Origin: an uncultured Christensenellaceae bacterium
GTDB taxonomy: Bacteria > Bacillota > Clostridia > Christensenellales > UBA3700
Direction of reading: 5' to 3'
NCBI GenBank assembly: GCA_944381325.1
Contig: CALWKS010000004.1
Span: forward strand, 1 to 64,000
Length of the DNA stretch: 64,000 nt
The notes below the pieces were generated by a model. It was given only the letters and a program-made list of their open reading frames with translations, had not been told where the DNA came from and did not search any database. This document shows, one piece after another, positions 1-9,005 of the stretch. A program made the translations under genes and the position numbers. Within the stretch, counting starts at the first letter, position 1. Every line of letters starts with the position of its first letter.

Positions 1-16
1 CCCTCTTTCTCCGCCA
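1..16 (+). tRNA. 3' end of a tRNA, probably tRNA-Ser (rest lies outside the window)
   Basis: The first 16 bases read as the end of a tRNA: CCCTC as the 3' strand of the T stem, TTTCTCC as the 3' strand of a 7-bp acceptor stem, discriminator G, then an encoded CCA. An acceptor 5' strand of GGAGAAA together with G73 is typical of bacterial tRNA-Ser, but the anticodon is not in the window, so the identity is inferred. An intrinsic terminator follows four bases later, as expected for a tRNA transcript end. Confidence 0.7.
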
Positions 17-20
17 AGAG

Positions 21-59
21 GGTCCCATAAGAACACCTAAGTTCTTGTGGGACCTTTTT
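21..59 (+). terminator. Intrinsic terminator after the tRNA
   Basis: A 14-bp stem (21-34 with 41-54, one G-U wobble) and a 6-base loop are followed by five T residues. It sits directly behind the tRNA 3' end and points in the same direction. Bases 60-199 show no gene. Confidence 0.85.
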
Positions 60-199
60 AACTATAATATTCTTTTATGCATAGCAATTGTTCACATAAA
101 TGAGCAAATTTGTCTTCCATTCAAAATCATGAATACCGTTTTTTATTTAGCTCACGATTATTGATGTAATATAAGTAAAAATACGATCGACAATATCTT

Positions 200-535
200 C
201 TACTCTTCATAAATGCCTATTTTTAAGGCCTTAGCAACTTCTAATAATCGATCTATATCTCCCTTTACTTGTACACCATTTGTATTCGGAGCGACATTTA
301 CAACTAATGCGTTTTGCGATTCTGTTAACAAGCGATATTTTTCTACAATAAAATCCGTATCAACCAATTTGTCATCATCATACTTTGGATCCCAAAACCA
401 ATTATTCATATTTCTAATACATATCGTAGACTCAAAAGGCAGATAGTATCTTTGTTTTTTATATAGATAAATTTTCGGATCGTCTTTTCTTGGAAAGTGC
501 GGATCCCACAGCCTGAAATCACAAGGGATTAAAAT
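200..535 (-). pseudogene. C-terminal remnant of a GH29-type alpha-L-fucosidase
   Basis: An open minus-strand frame from 535 to the stop at 200 has no credible start for its full length; the first Met is at 409. The translation matches the end of the GH29 catalytic barrel. It has a segment ending in YYLPFESTICIR, where intact enzymes have a WxPAExDxSIRPGWF-like stretch, then NNWFWDP, then ALVVNVAPNTNG, equivalent to NLLLNVPPNxDG. The catalytic N-terminal two thirds are absent. It overlaps the end of the next fragment upstream, so it appears to have been joined to foreign sequence by a deletion. An intact GH29 gene lies at 5692-7011, so this is probably a decayed paralogue. The fold assignment is by eye only. 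Confidence 0.6.
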
Positions 536-868
536 TCACATGAAAACTTACTATCGTATTGTATTTTTTAGCTTCTTTTATAAGCCACATCAAACTATCA
601 TACGAAGTCTCATCCTCATCTCTTTTCAACGCCTTATTTACTTCAAAAATATCCGGATACTTATCATCGTGCCCATTATTTTGCCAGCCAACCAAATAAA
701 TTATCTTCGGCATGCCCTGCGTAATATTATCGACGTTTTTGATTATTTTAAAGCCTTAGAAAAGTCTAAGTCAACTATACTGCCGCCTTTCCCATCGGGC
801 TTAGACATAAACATTTTCATCATCATCGTTTTTGTATAATCATATCTGAAATTTGTTTTTGCATCCAT
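519..868 (-). pseudogene. N-terminal remnant of another glycoside hydrolase, frameshifted
   Basis: An ATG at 868 has a good ribosome site (GGAGG on the minus strand at about 880-886) and starts a 41-codon frame that stops at 743. Adding one A in the A-run just before that stop joins it to the next frame (IIKNVDNITQG... IIYLVGWQNNGHD), which stays open to 519. The segment YLVGWQNNGHDDKYP, followed by EVNKALKR and EAKKYNTIVSFHVN, resembles the start of the catalytic barrel of GH101-like or related endo-acting glycosidases. I cannot fix the family. The protein ends abruptly where the GH29 remnant begins. The reading is an N-terminal stub with one indel and a downstream deletion. Confidence 0.5.
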
Positions 869-1077
869 AAAATTACTTCTCCTCCTTTTCGATATATAAG
901 AATGCTTAATATTAGATTGTAAAAATTGATTTTTAGCGCGTAATATCTAATTTTACATTCATGCTGTAAGTAGAAAGGTGTTTCCGATAAATAACGCTCA
1001 AATATGATTTCATTTTCCCGTATTGTAAGTTTATTTTACAAATTCCATATCTATCTTTTTAACTGTCTAACTACAAT

Positions 1078-3297
1078 TTAATTAAGTTTATCCAAAACTA
1101 TTGTTTCACCTTTCTGCAATGTAATGACGCATATTTTTCCTTTCAACAAAACTGCATCAGGTTTGGAAATTTTGTATTTGCTAAGATCGAGTTCAAGTTC
1201 AAATTGCACATCATTTGTAGCGCTGAACTTAGCATTACAAACTTCTCCGTCCTTTAATTTCGCAGATACAAGAACGCCTCCCCAGCCCCTGAGAGTTGAA
1301 AACGAAACGTCTTTCCATTCTTTCGGAACAGCGGGGAACAATACAAAATAACCATCTTCACTGTACAAAAGCGATTCCTGTGCCGCATCCAGCGCACAAA
1401 AATTACCTTCAAGCGTAAACGGTCTGTAATTGAGAGAAGATATTCCTTGTTTTGTATAATCTCCGTTAAGATGAAATGAATTGACCGAACAAAAGTACTT
1501 CCAGAATTTGTTCAAGAGGTCGTAAGCTTTGTCCCCGTCTCTTCTTACTATCTGCAAATCGGCAAGCCATGTAAGCGAATAGCCGACATGATATTTATGC
1601 CCCAGATTCTGCGTATAGTTTACTGTTGCGTCTATAATACGTTTTTCGTCTTCTTCGAAATATTTATGAATTCTCAGCGGATATATAGACATGCAATGCG
1701 ACATGTGCCTGTGCGACTCATTGAGAATTTCGTCTTTTGACAGCATAAGTACGCCGTCTTTGTTCAGCGAAAACTTCTGCATTCCGTCAAGATAGTTTTG
1801 CCATTTGCCGTAATCTTTTCCGAGTATTTTACAAAACCTTATAGTTGTTTTTAAAATATAGATTATCAAAGCAAGGTCATAATTCGAATTCGGGCGCAGA
1901 AATGCCGCTGCGGTATTATCATGTATCTCGGGTGAGCTGGAAATAGGAAGCACATAATATCCGTCGCTGTCTTTTTCCAACAAAGAGCATATAAATTCCG
2001 CCGATTCAGACACGTAAGGATAGGCTTTATTTATCAGAAAATCCATATCTCCCGTATATGTATAATGTCTTTCTATAATCTGACAAAGCCACAGCTGATT
2101 TGTAGGAGACAACGAATACATTGCCCAGCCGCCCAAAGCATATCCGTCAATATCCATAACTCCGGGCAGGCACAATCCTTTCGCTTTGAAAAACTTTTGA
2201 GCAAATTCTCTTGCTCTTTGAGTAAGCGAAAGGAGATAATCGATAAAGCACTCTCCTTGTTCCAGCCTGTTCGCTTTGAGATAACTGAAATAAGTCATCT
2301 GCGTATTAAGATCGTTGTGATAATCGCCTTTCCAAGGTGGCAGAAATTTATCTCCGCATTCCGTCCACAAACCTTGCAGAGGCATAGGATAACCGCCTTT
2401 TCTGGAAGCGCTTCCCAAAAGATAGTTGCCGAGATTGTATCTGTTTTCGATATATTTATCCGGAAGAGACACTGACGATTTGTCAAAATAATCTTTCCAC
2501 CATTTCAGATGTTCGGCAATAGAACCGTCATAACCCGTCTTCAGAGCATCAACGGTTTTCTCTCTCAATTCTTCGTTTACTGAAGATACTTCAATGCCGT
2601 ATGCGGAATAATATGTTATCTCTGTCTGCAAACCTCTTTTGCACGCAAGACCGACGCCGTAACAATTGCCGTCGTTGAGTGGCTGTATAAAAGACAAATA
2701 CTCGATATTGTCCTCTTTGATATTATACCGTACAGGAGCCGGATACCTTATGCTTTTCAGCTTCTGACTGACGGCTTTTGTATGAAATTTCTCAAAAAAC
2801 CAGTCTTTGAATTTGCTTTTTTTGCCGAATTGCGGATTTTTGAGAGTGACATTTAAGTCTTCGAAGTCAGTCTTAACAAACCCGATACCTGACACGGCAT
2901 GAATATATGTGCGAAAACTTATTTCATCAAAACGGCAAACAGCCTCCGCTCTTTTGATATCGAGTGAAAACTTTGCTTTTTTACTTTTCCCGATATTCAA
3001 TACGATTTTCCCCATAGGGAGTTTTGTAGGCGTCGGGTTGCTGTATGGCTTGTCGAATATTCTTTCTATTGTCTTATAGTCGCCTTTTTGATGCAACTTA
3101 AGCAGATTGTCATAGCTGAATCCGTTTGTTTTTTCAGGGGATGCGGATCTATCCCATACATCTCCCCTGTCCAAAGACAGTATAAGCTCGTCCGAGCTGC
3201 CAAACAACAATGCACCTGTTGTGCCGTTGCCCAGAGGAATACCTTCGTCCCATTTTTTTATTTTTCCCTCTATATCCAAGGTAAAAACGTCTTGCAT
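1078..3297 (-). CDS. GH95-like glycoside hydrolase (probable alpha-L-fucosidase or related)
   Basis: The 739-residue protein has no signal peptide and is probably cytoplasmic. The N-terminal part (about 1-60) reads WDEGIPLGNGTTGALLFG with a later LDRGDVWD, the usual start of the GH95/GH65-like N-terminal beta domain. The middle and C-terminal parts are alpha/alpha-barrel-like, with HRHMSHCMSIYP near residue 530 and TLEGNFCALDAAQESLLYS followed by LFPAVPKEW near 640-670; both match GH95 landmarks. GH95 enzymes release alpha-1,2-linked fucose or L-galactose. The start at 3297 has AAGGAGG seven bases upstream. It is divergent from a sugar symporter, and both promoters carry a LacI-type operator, which suggests a fucosyl-oligosaccharide utilisation unit. 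The exact substrate is not visible from sequence. Confidence 0.75.
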   Translation of the reverse strand: MQDVFTLDIEGKIKKWDEGIPLGNGTTGALLFGSSDELILSLDRGDVWDRSASPEKTNGFSYDNLLKLHQKGDYKTIERIFDKPYSNPTPTKLPMGKIVLNIGKSKKAKFSLDIKRAEAVCRFDEISFRTYIHAVSGIGFVKTDFEDLNVTLKNPQFGKKSKFKDWFFEKFHTKAVSQKLKSIRYPAPVRYNIKEDNIEYLSFIQPLNDGNCYGVGLACKRGLQTEITYYSAYGIEVSSVNEELREKTVDALKTGYDGSIAEHLKWWKDYFDKSSVSLPDKYIENRYNLGNYLLGSASRKGGYPMPLQGLWTECGDKFLPPWKGDYHNDLNTQMTYFSYLKANRLEQGECFIDYLLSLTQRAREFAQKFFKAKGLCLPGVMDIDGYALGGWAMYSLSPTNQLWLCQIIERHYTYTGDMDFLINKAYPYVSESAEFICSLLEKDSDGYYVLPISSSPEIHDNTAAAFLRPNSNYDLALIIYILKTTIRFCKILGKDYGKWQNYLDGMQKFSLNKDGVLMLSKDEILNESHRHMSHCMSIYPLRIHKYFEEDEKRIIDATVNYTQNLGHKYHVGYSLTWLADLQIVRRDGDKAYDLLNKFWKYFCSVNSFHLNGDYTKQGISSLNYRPFTLEGNFCALDAAQESLLYSEDGYFVLFPAVPKEWKDVSFSTLRGWGGVLVSAKLKDGEVCNAKFSATNDVQFELELDLSKYKISKPDAVLLKGKICVITLQKGETIVLDKLN

Positions 3298-3319
3298 ATT
3301 TCCTCCTTAACATAAATGT

Positions 3320-3367
3320 CTCGAATCGTTTCAAGTTTATATTAACAAATGCAATCATTTTAGTCAA
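3320..3367 (-). promoter_or_regulatory. Promoter and LacI-type operator of the GH95 gene
   Basis: On the minus strand, TTGACT (3367-3362), a 17-base spacer and TAATAT (3344-3339) form a good sigma-A promoter. Immediately downstream, at the expected transcription start, lies CTTGAAACGATTCGAG (3335-3320), an imperfect dyad centred on CG. It shares CTTGAAACG with the operator on the divergent promoter. The placement would block initiation. Confidence 0.65.
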
Positions 3368-3417
3368 GATTATATAAAATTCATAACCTAAAATTCAAAA
3401 TATTTTTTATTTTCAAC

Positions 3418-3447
3418 TTGAAACGTTTCGTTTTTTTATGATAAAAT
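3418..3447 (+). promoter_or_regulatory. Promoter and GAAACGTTTC operator of the symporter gene
   Basis: TTGAAA (3418-3423), an 18-base spacer and TAAAAT (3442-3447) form a plausible promoter. The perfect 10-bp palindrome GAAACGTTTC (3420-3429) overlaps the -35 box. Palindromes of this kind with a central CG are the usual form of LacI/GalR-family operators (cre-like sites). No LacI-family gene is in the window. Confidence 0.6.
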
Positions 3448-3485
3448 AATTGAGGAAAATTATATCAACGATAAGGGAGAAAAAT

Positions 3486-5651
3486 ATGAGTAATATCAAA
3501 AAGTCTATTTCAGACTTGTTATTCAAAGCAAAAACGTACTGGAAAAAGCCTCAGCCCGGATATCAGGTAAGCATTAAGGAATTCGTGTCCTTTGCTATCG
3601 GCGCAGGAGGTCCTTCTTTTTTTAAGTGTGTTGGTTACGTTTACTACCATCGCAACTTCCGTTAACATTATGGTATCCTATTTCGGGCTGACGACGGGAC
3701 TTGCATGGATTCTTGGTATATTCGGCTCGGCAATAGCACTTGTTCGAGCGCCTATTCTGTCTCTCATAATCGACAACAAAAAATCAAAACGGGGAAAATT
3801 CAAACCTTTTTTGCTTTGGTCTACAATCGGTGCGGCGATCTGCTTTTGTCTGATACCTTTTACTCCTCATGAATTTACTATGCGCACAGCATTTTCTTTT
3901 GAAATGATGGCAATTCCTATTCTCAACATTGAAAAAGACACTATTGAGGTTTCCATAGGCGTTATAGTAGTTTTTGCACTGAACCAGGTCGGTTTGTTCT
4001 TTCATACGCTTATGACGCAATGTGTTACGGGTATAGAACAGAATATTACCGTCGTCGCACAGGAACGTGCAAACATTCAAGCTTTCAAAGGTCTTATCTG
4101 CAATATCCCCGGATCACTCGTAAATATGCTTATACCCGTACTCGCCGGAGCATTTTTTACTTCGGGTACAGACGCATCTTCCAGCGGATATAATAATATA
4201 AATCTTTACCGTTGGGTCTTCCCTTTCTGTGCCGTCGGAGCGGTAATACTGATAATGTTTATGGTAAGAGGCACGCAAGAGAGAGCCGTCGTCAGCAAAC
4301 AGAAACACGTAAAAAGCAATCTCGGAAAAAACATCTGGCAACTTACGAAAAACAAATATTTCTGGATAATAAACATTTTCAATGTTGCGCTAGGAATCAG
4401 AGCTCTGACAAACATAACGACCTGGCTTCAACAGTATACATACGAATCAGGACTCGGCAAAACTCTCGTAGGTTTATATTGTACAACGCTGTTGATGAAC
4501 GTGCTCGTAATCGGTATGGTGACGGGTCCTATGTTCATTAAAAAATTCGGAAAGAGAAACGTCCTTCTCGTAACCAGTATTATGTACACTGCCGCGATAG
4601 GATGTCAGCTTCTCGCTTACAACAAGCCGTTGGTATTCTTTTCACGCAGCTTTTGCAGAACGTTGCCAGCGGATATGCCTATGCCGCAATCATTATGGTG
4701 TCTGACGTACTCGACTATCACCAGTATAAGACCGGAAACAGAGTGGAAGGAACATGGCAGAATTACTCGTCTGTAATAATGACTGTCCTGGGTGTTTTCA
4801 CTTCGCTTCTTTCTCCGATTTTTCTACAATTCGCAGGAGTTAAGTTTTCGGACTTTCTGCCCGACAAATTGCAGGACGAAGCAACTCGCTACGAAATATA
4901 CAAATATCAGACGCTACTCGCACTCATTGCCTCGGTATTCTGCATAATCCCCGTAATTTTTTACGATCTGTCCGAAAAAAAACATGCGGAAATAATAAAG
5001 GCGCTTTACGTCAGAGCGGCAATCCAGAACTATCATGACGGCGAACTCGAAGACAAAGACGTTCTTTACCTGAAAGAAGCCGTCGATTATTACAACGAGA
5101 CTTCTTCTCCCATTATCGGCAAAGAGATGGAAACAGAAGACGCCAAAAGGACTGTAGACGAAATACTGTCGAAGTATGACGAAGTAAAAGCTTCCGTGGA
5201 CGCAAAAATCAGATCCGAAGCAATAGCTGATTTTGTCAGAGACTGCGAACTTGCATTTAAAAGAGCCGATAATCTCTTTTCTACTGCCCGTGAAAAAGCC
5301 CAAAAGAAAAATATGCCTTTTGACCAAGACGGCGTAAGAAGAAGTATTTTATCACAGCAAAGAGTTCTCGCTTATCTCTATGACGGAGACGTATTGCTGT
5401 ATCCGGACATGCAAAGCATAATAAACGACACCGAAAAGGCATTTGACGTCTACGAAAGTTCTGTAATGAGAGAAGCTGAAAAAAGGTTTGAAGAAAACGT
5501 AAATTCCGAAGAAATGAAAATGTTGAAGAAAATGGCATCAGAAAAATCCAAAGCGGAAAGAAAAAACAAGCCTTTTTCCGAAAGTGAATTCACAGAAAAG
5601 TTCGTCAAAAATTCAAAATATCTCAAGAACAGCGAAAAATACAAACAATAA
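3486..5651 (+). pseudogene. GPH-family sugar:cation symporter with two frameshifts and a long C-terminal tail
   Basis: The start at 3486 (SD AGGGAG) opens a frame with the family N terminus (KEFVSFAIGAGG). At the T-run near 3620 one extra T moves it to the next frame, which continues with PILSLIIDNKKSKRGKFKP, a loop typical of glycoside-pentoside-hexuronide:cation symporters. Near 4632 a missing base, probably in a G-run, returns it to the first frame: VSDVLDYHQYKTGNR, the conserved GPH motif. Corrected, it would be about 720 residues with about 12 membrane segments. The last 210 or so residues (from about 4970) are hydrophilic, charged and probably helical, with no membrane segment, which is unusual for the family (commonly 450-500 residues). 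The tail is unfamiliar. The indels may be sequencing errors, in which case the gene is intact. Confidence 0.75.
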
Positions 5652-5658
5652 AAAACTA

Positions 5659-5693
5659 CGGCGGTAAGCAACATACTTACCGCCGCGGTTTTT
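5659..5693. terminator. Bidirectional intrinsic terminator between convergent genes
   Basis: A 10-bp stem CGGCGGTAAG/CTTACCGCCG (5659-5668, 5676-5685) has a 7-base loop, with T5 on the plus side and A6 (T6 on the minus strand) on the other. It serves the symporter and the GH29 gene, whose stop codon lies at its edge. Confidence 0.85.
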
Positions 5694-7011
5694 ATCCGTA
5701 TAGTTTTATGGATAGCAAATGCGGTTCTTTTCGACAATCGTCAACCGTCACTTCGATTCGCCCGCACTTTACAGTTTTTTTCAGAATACATATCTTTTTG
5801 TATCCCACAGTATTACCTTCGTAAACCGTTTTGCCGTCTGCTTTAATTGTAAATCTTTCTACCCTCTGGCTATATCTGATATCCTCTGCCAGAACCACGC
5901 AGGACACATCTTCTCCTTTTGTTTCGGCACAAAAAACATTTCCTTTTCCGACAACCTCGCAATTCAACGGTTTTTCGAAAATATGCTCAATTCTGCGTCT
6001 TGCATCGCAAAGTCTTTTTATAAATTTATCGGGAAGCTTTCCTTTTTTATCCGGCGGTACATTGATCAGCAACGTAGCGTTTGCGCCTACCGAGTTAATA
6101 TAACATTTTACCAGATTTTTTACGCTTCTTGTAAACAGCACTCTGAAAAGCGGTCTGTAAAACCATCCTACGTATGTTATCGGAATATTCATTTCAGCCG
6201 GCCACCAGCATAATTTGTCTTCCTTTTCGAGAAGTTCTCTTGACCCCAGACACTTGTCTCTGTGATCTATCTTAGCCAACATCTTGAACGCCCCCTCTTT
6301 CTGCTGAGATTGCGCCATTACCTTGTCGTAACACTGCATACGTGCAGGGACTACGCTGTACTCTTTTTTTCTCGCTATACCGTGTTCGTTTCCTATCCAC
6401 CTTACGTCTGGGCCGCAATTCGATATACACGCATCCGGCTGGAGTTTGCGAATAATGTCGAAATATCTTTGCCAGTCGTATCTCTGTACTTTTCCGTTTT
6501 CGCCTTCACCGCACGCCCCGTCAAACCAGAAGCAGAAAATCTTACCGTAATTTGTACACAGTTCTATGAGCTGATTGCAGAAAAAATCATTATATGCTTC
6601 GCTTCCGTATGTCTTTTCGTGTCTGTCCCAGGGAGACAGATAAATACCGAATTTAAGCCCGTATTTTTCACATGAGAGCTGCAGTTGTTTTACCAAGTCG
6701 CCCTTTCCTTTTCTGTATCTAGTCGCAGCTATGGTATAATCGGTAAATTTGCTGGGGTAAAGACAAAATCCGTCGTGATGTTTTGCCGTGATTATTATGC
6801 CGTTGCTTCCTGTTTCTTTCAAAGCTTTGACCCATTCGTCTGTATCAATATCTTCGATATCGAACGCTGACGGCGGAACTTTTCCGTTTCCCCACTCTTT
6901 TTTTGTAAACGTATTAAGTCCGAAATGTATAAAATTGTAATATTCTGTTTGCTGAAAAGCTATCTGTCGTTCAGTAGGCACTGTAAGTACAAGTCTGTCA
7001 TCGAGATTCAT
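5692..7011 (-). CDS. GH29 alpha-L-fucosidase
   Basis: The 439-residue cytoplasmic-type enzyme hydrolyses alpha-linked fucose with retention. Visible landmarks are FIHFGLNTFTKKEWGNG (28-42), AKHHDGFCLYPS (76-87), FGIYLSPWDRH (121-131) and FWFDGACGEG (161-170); in this family Asp164 is the expected nucleophile. The C-terminal part has NATLLINVPPDKKG, the usual end of the barrel, followed by a short beta domain. The acid/base is poorly conserved in GH29 and I cannot assign it. The ATG overlaps the stop of the PnuC-like gene by four bases, so translation is coupled. It is the last gene of a three-gene operon (oxidoreductase, transporter, fucosidase) under a LacI-type operator. Confidence 0.9.
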   Translation of the reverse strand: MNLDDRLVLTVPTERQIAFQQTEYYNFIHFGLNTFTKKEWGNGKVPPSAFDIEDIDTDEWVKALKETGSNGIIITAKHHDGFCLYPSKFTDYTIAATRYRKGKGDLVKQLQLSCEKYGLKFGIYLSPWDRHEKTYGSEAYNDFFCNQLIELCTNYGKIFCFWFDGACGEGENGKVQRYDWQRYFDIIRKLQPDACISNCGPDVRWIGNEHGIARKKEYSVVPARMQCYDKVMAQSQQKEGAFKMLAKIDHRDKCLGSRELLEKEDKLCWWPAEMNIPITYVGWFYRPLFRVLFTRSVKNLVKCYINSVGANATLLINVPPDKKGKLPDKFIKRLCDARRRIEHIFEKPLNCEVVGKGNVFCAETKGEDVSCVVLAEDIRYSQRVERFTIKADGKTVYEGNTVGYKKICILKKTVKCGRIEVTVDDCRKEPHLLSIKLYG

Positions 7012-7703
7012 TTCATCTTATCTCCTTCATTGGTATCTGGTATTGTCGGCAAAGTTTTTCTGTATTGTCTGAAAATTCCTAAAGCTGCATTTATCGTAAC
7101 AAAAGCATTTACGATAAGAACGCTCAAACCTTGACCTGTAACTGCAAACTGATATATCCACAAAGCGGTTCCGCCTATTCCTGACAAAAAAATAGTAATA
7201 TAAGCCGCTCTGTATCTCTTTGCCAATAGATAACACGCAACTATACTCATAGAAAAAAAGAATGCGTCAAACAGTGCTCCGCTGCTATTCAGCAAAGTAA
7301 GAATAACCGTTATAATGCCCGTAAACAAAGCTGAAGCCATAACCGTTAACAACACTCCGGTTGCGGAAAGTTTTATCAGTCCGTTTTCTGCTGCTGATTT
7401 TTTCTTCCAAGTAACAAAACTCAATATTGCGGAAGGAAACTGAACGAACGCCATAAACACCGCGGAAGCATATACCGTTTCCATATATGACATCACAGCA
7501 TATCCTATCGCATAAGCGGCGCCAATCACAAAGCCGATACGATTCTGAACGCAAACCAAAAGATTGAATGCAATCCCTGCCGCAGAAACGCATATTTTCA
7601 AAACATCGTCATAAGACAAAATACCTGCAACCAGAACTGCAGCTATTTCAATCGGAAGCAACAATAAATATGTCAATAATTTTTTTGCATGATTTCGGCT
7701 CAT
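7008..7703 (-). CDS. PnuC-like membrane transporter
   Basis: The 231-residue protein has about seven membrane segments and a hydrophilic C terminus. The stretch NRIGFVIGAAYAIGYAVMSY followed by YASA, and the later SIVACYLLAKRYRAAYITIF, resemble PnuC nicotinamide riboside transporters. These are facilitated, non-ATP carriers whose substrate is trapped by phosphorylation. It overlaps the oxidoreductase upstream and the fucosidase downstream by four bases each, so it is an obligate operon member. A vitamin-type transporter in a fucosidase operon is odd: it may feed NAD synthesis for the neighbouring NAD-dependent oxidoreductase, or the family member may have a different substrate. The family call is moderately sure; the substrate is not. 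Confidence 0.65.
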   Translation of the reverse strand: MSRNHAKKLLTYLLLLPIEIAAVLVAGILSYDDVLKICVSAAGIAFNLLVCVQNRIGFVIGAAYAIGYAVMSYMETVYASAVFMAFVQFPSAILSFVTWKKKSAAENGLIKLSATGVLLTVMASALFTGIITVILTLLNSSGALFDAFFFSMSIVACYLLAKRYRAAYITIFLSGIGGTALWIYQFAVTGQGLSVLIVNAFVTINAALGIFRQYRKTLPTIPDTNEGDKMK

Positions 7704-8968
7704 AACTCTGTCGCAAAGCTTTTTCTCATATCTGCAAGACTAACGGGAATGCTGCCGTTTTTACGTGAGTATTCTGCGGCAAACCCTATCAGGTGACTTT
7801 CTATAGACTGTGATATGTCTGTTTTTAAAGTATCTTTCGCAAGACTTTCAATAAGTCTTTTGTCACCTCCGCCATGTGCATCAAAACGTTGTCCGACTCT
7901 TATTTTTTTGGGACGCTTGCCGAAAATCTGAAGCACTATCTTACTTTCTCCCATATTGCAAATCAATTCACCGAGCGTACCCCTGACGCGCGTTTCTCTA
8001 TACGAAGGTCCTGAAAAAGCAGTCATAGTCAGAGTTGAATTTAAACCGTTTTCAAATAGCATTGTCGTAACCTGATAGTCCACGACGTCGTTATCGCTTA
8101 GAAAAACGCCTTTGCCGTATCTTGTCGTTTTCAACGCTTCGTACAACTTAGGAATGGTAACTATGCTGTCTTTCATAAGTCTGGACTGAGGCCACATGCC
8201 TCTTATAGTCGATTTTGGCAGATATTTTATGTTGTCGATATAAAGTTTTTCACAATCGTAAGGGCAAGTTGCTTTTGCTTTGCAACCGCCAAGGCAATAC
8301 TCTGTTGCGCCTTCGGGAGCATTGTTTTTGTTAAAATAATGAAGATCTCCCTGACTTGTTACTCTAAGACACTTGCTCCCCGTAAGATATACCGCAATAT
8401 CGAGATCGTGACAACATTTCGAAAGAATCATCGGGTTACTCTCATCCGCTCTGCGCCAGTCTCCGCGCACATACGAATGCGATTGATGCCAATACGCGAC
8501 ATTTTCGACCTGATCAATAGCGATTATTTTTCCCAGAATACCGCTATCCATAATTTCTTTAATTTTTTCATAATAGCGAGAATATCTCAACACGTGACAA
8601 ACAGCTACTTTTACTCCGCACTCACGGGCTGTTCTCTCAATTTCAAGGCAATCTTCGACAGAGCAAGCGACAGGTTTTTCCAACAAGATGTCATAACCTT
8701 TTTTCATTGCCTTTATACAATGCTCTTTGTGATCTTTATCCTGAGTGCAGATAAACAGCCAATCGGCAATTTTATCGCTTTTCAAAAAACTGTCCAAATC
8801 GCTGAAAAGACGGCTCTCCGACAATTTCGCAGTATCCTTCGCAAGTCCTAATTTTTCTTTACTGTTGTCTATGACGGCAACAATTTCAAAATCAGAAGGC
8901 ATTGATTTGCACAATTTTGCATAATGAAATCCTCTGCCGCCATAACCCAATATCGCTATTTTCTTCAT
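7700..8968 (-). CDS. Gfo/Idh/MocA-family NAD-dependent oxidoreductase
   Basis: The 422-residue protein starts with a Rossmann motif (AILGYGGRGFHYA) and has the family signature LLEKPVACS near residue 95, where the Lys is the usual catalytic residue. A later CCHDLDIAVYLTG lies in the substrate domain. An insert around residue 225 carries clustered cysteines (CLGGCKAKATCPYDC), seen in a subset of the family and suggestive of a bound metal. Members oxidise sugars or sugar derivatives, or act as NAD-dependent glycosidases (GH109, GH177-like chemistry). It is the first gene of the operon with the PnuC-like and GH29 genes; the start at 8968 follows GAGGTGG. A role on fucose, a fucoside or its partner sugar is inferred from context only. 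Confidence 0.85.
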   Translation of the reverse strand: MKKIAILGYGGRGFHYAKLCKSMPSDFEIVAVIDNSKEKLGLAKDTAKLSESRLFSDLDSFLKSDKIADWLFICTQDKDHKEHCIKAMKKGYDILLEKPVACSVEDCLEIERTARECGVKVAVCHVLRYSRYYEKIKEIMDSGILGKIIAIDQVENVAYWHQSHSYVRGDWRRADESNPMILSKCCHDLDIAVYLTGSKCLRVTSQGDLHYFNKNNAPEGATEYCLGGCKAKATCPYDCEKLYIDNIKYLPKSTIRGMWPQSRLMKDSIVTIPKLYEALKTTRYGKGVFLSDNDVVDYQVTTMLFENGLNSTLTMTAFSGPSYRETRVRGTLGELICNMGESKIVLQIFGKRPKKIRVGQRFDAHGGGDKRLIESLAKDTLKTDISQSIESHLIGFAAEYSRKNGSIPVSLADMRKSFATEL

Positions 8969-9005
8969 TTTCCACCTCTTAAATAATAAACGTCTCTTTG
9001 AAAAG

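Noticed and set aside
5719..6675. Plus-strand frames of 137-164 codons opposite the GH29 gene
   Set aside because: They are antisense shadows of a certain fucosidase gene without start signals.
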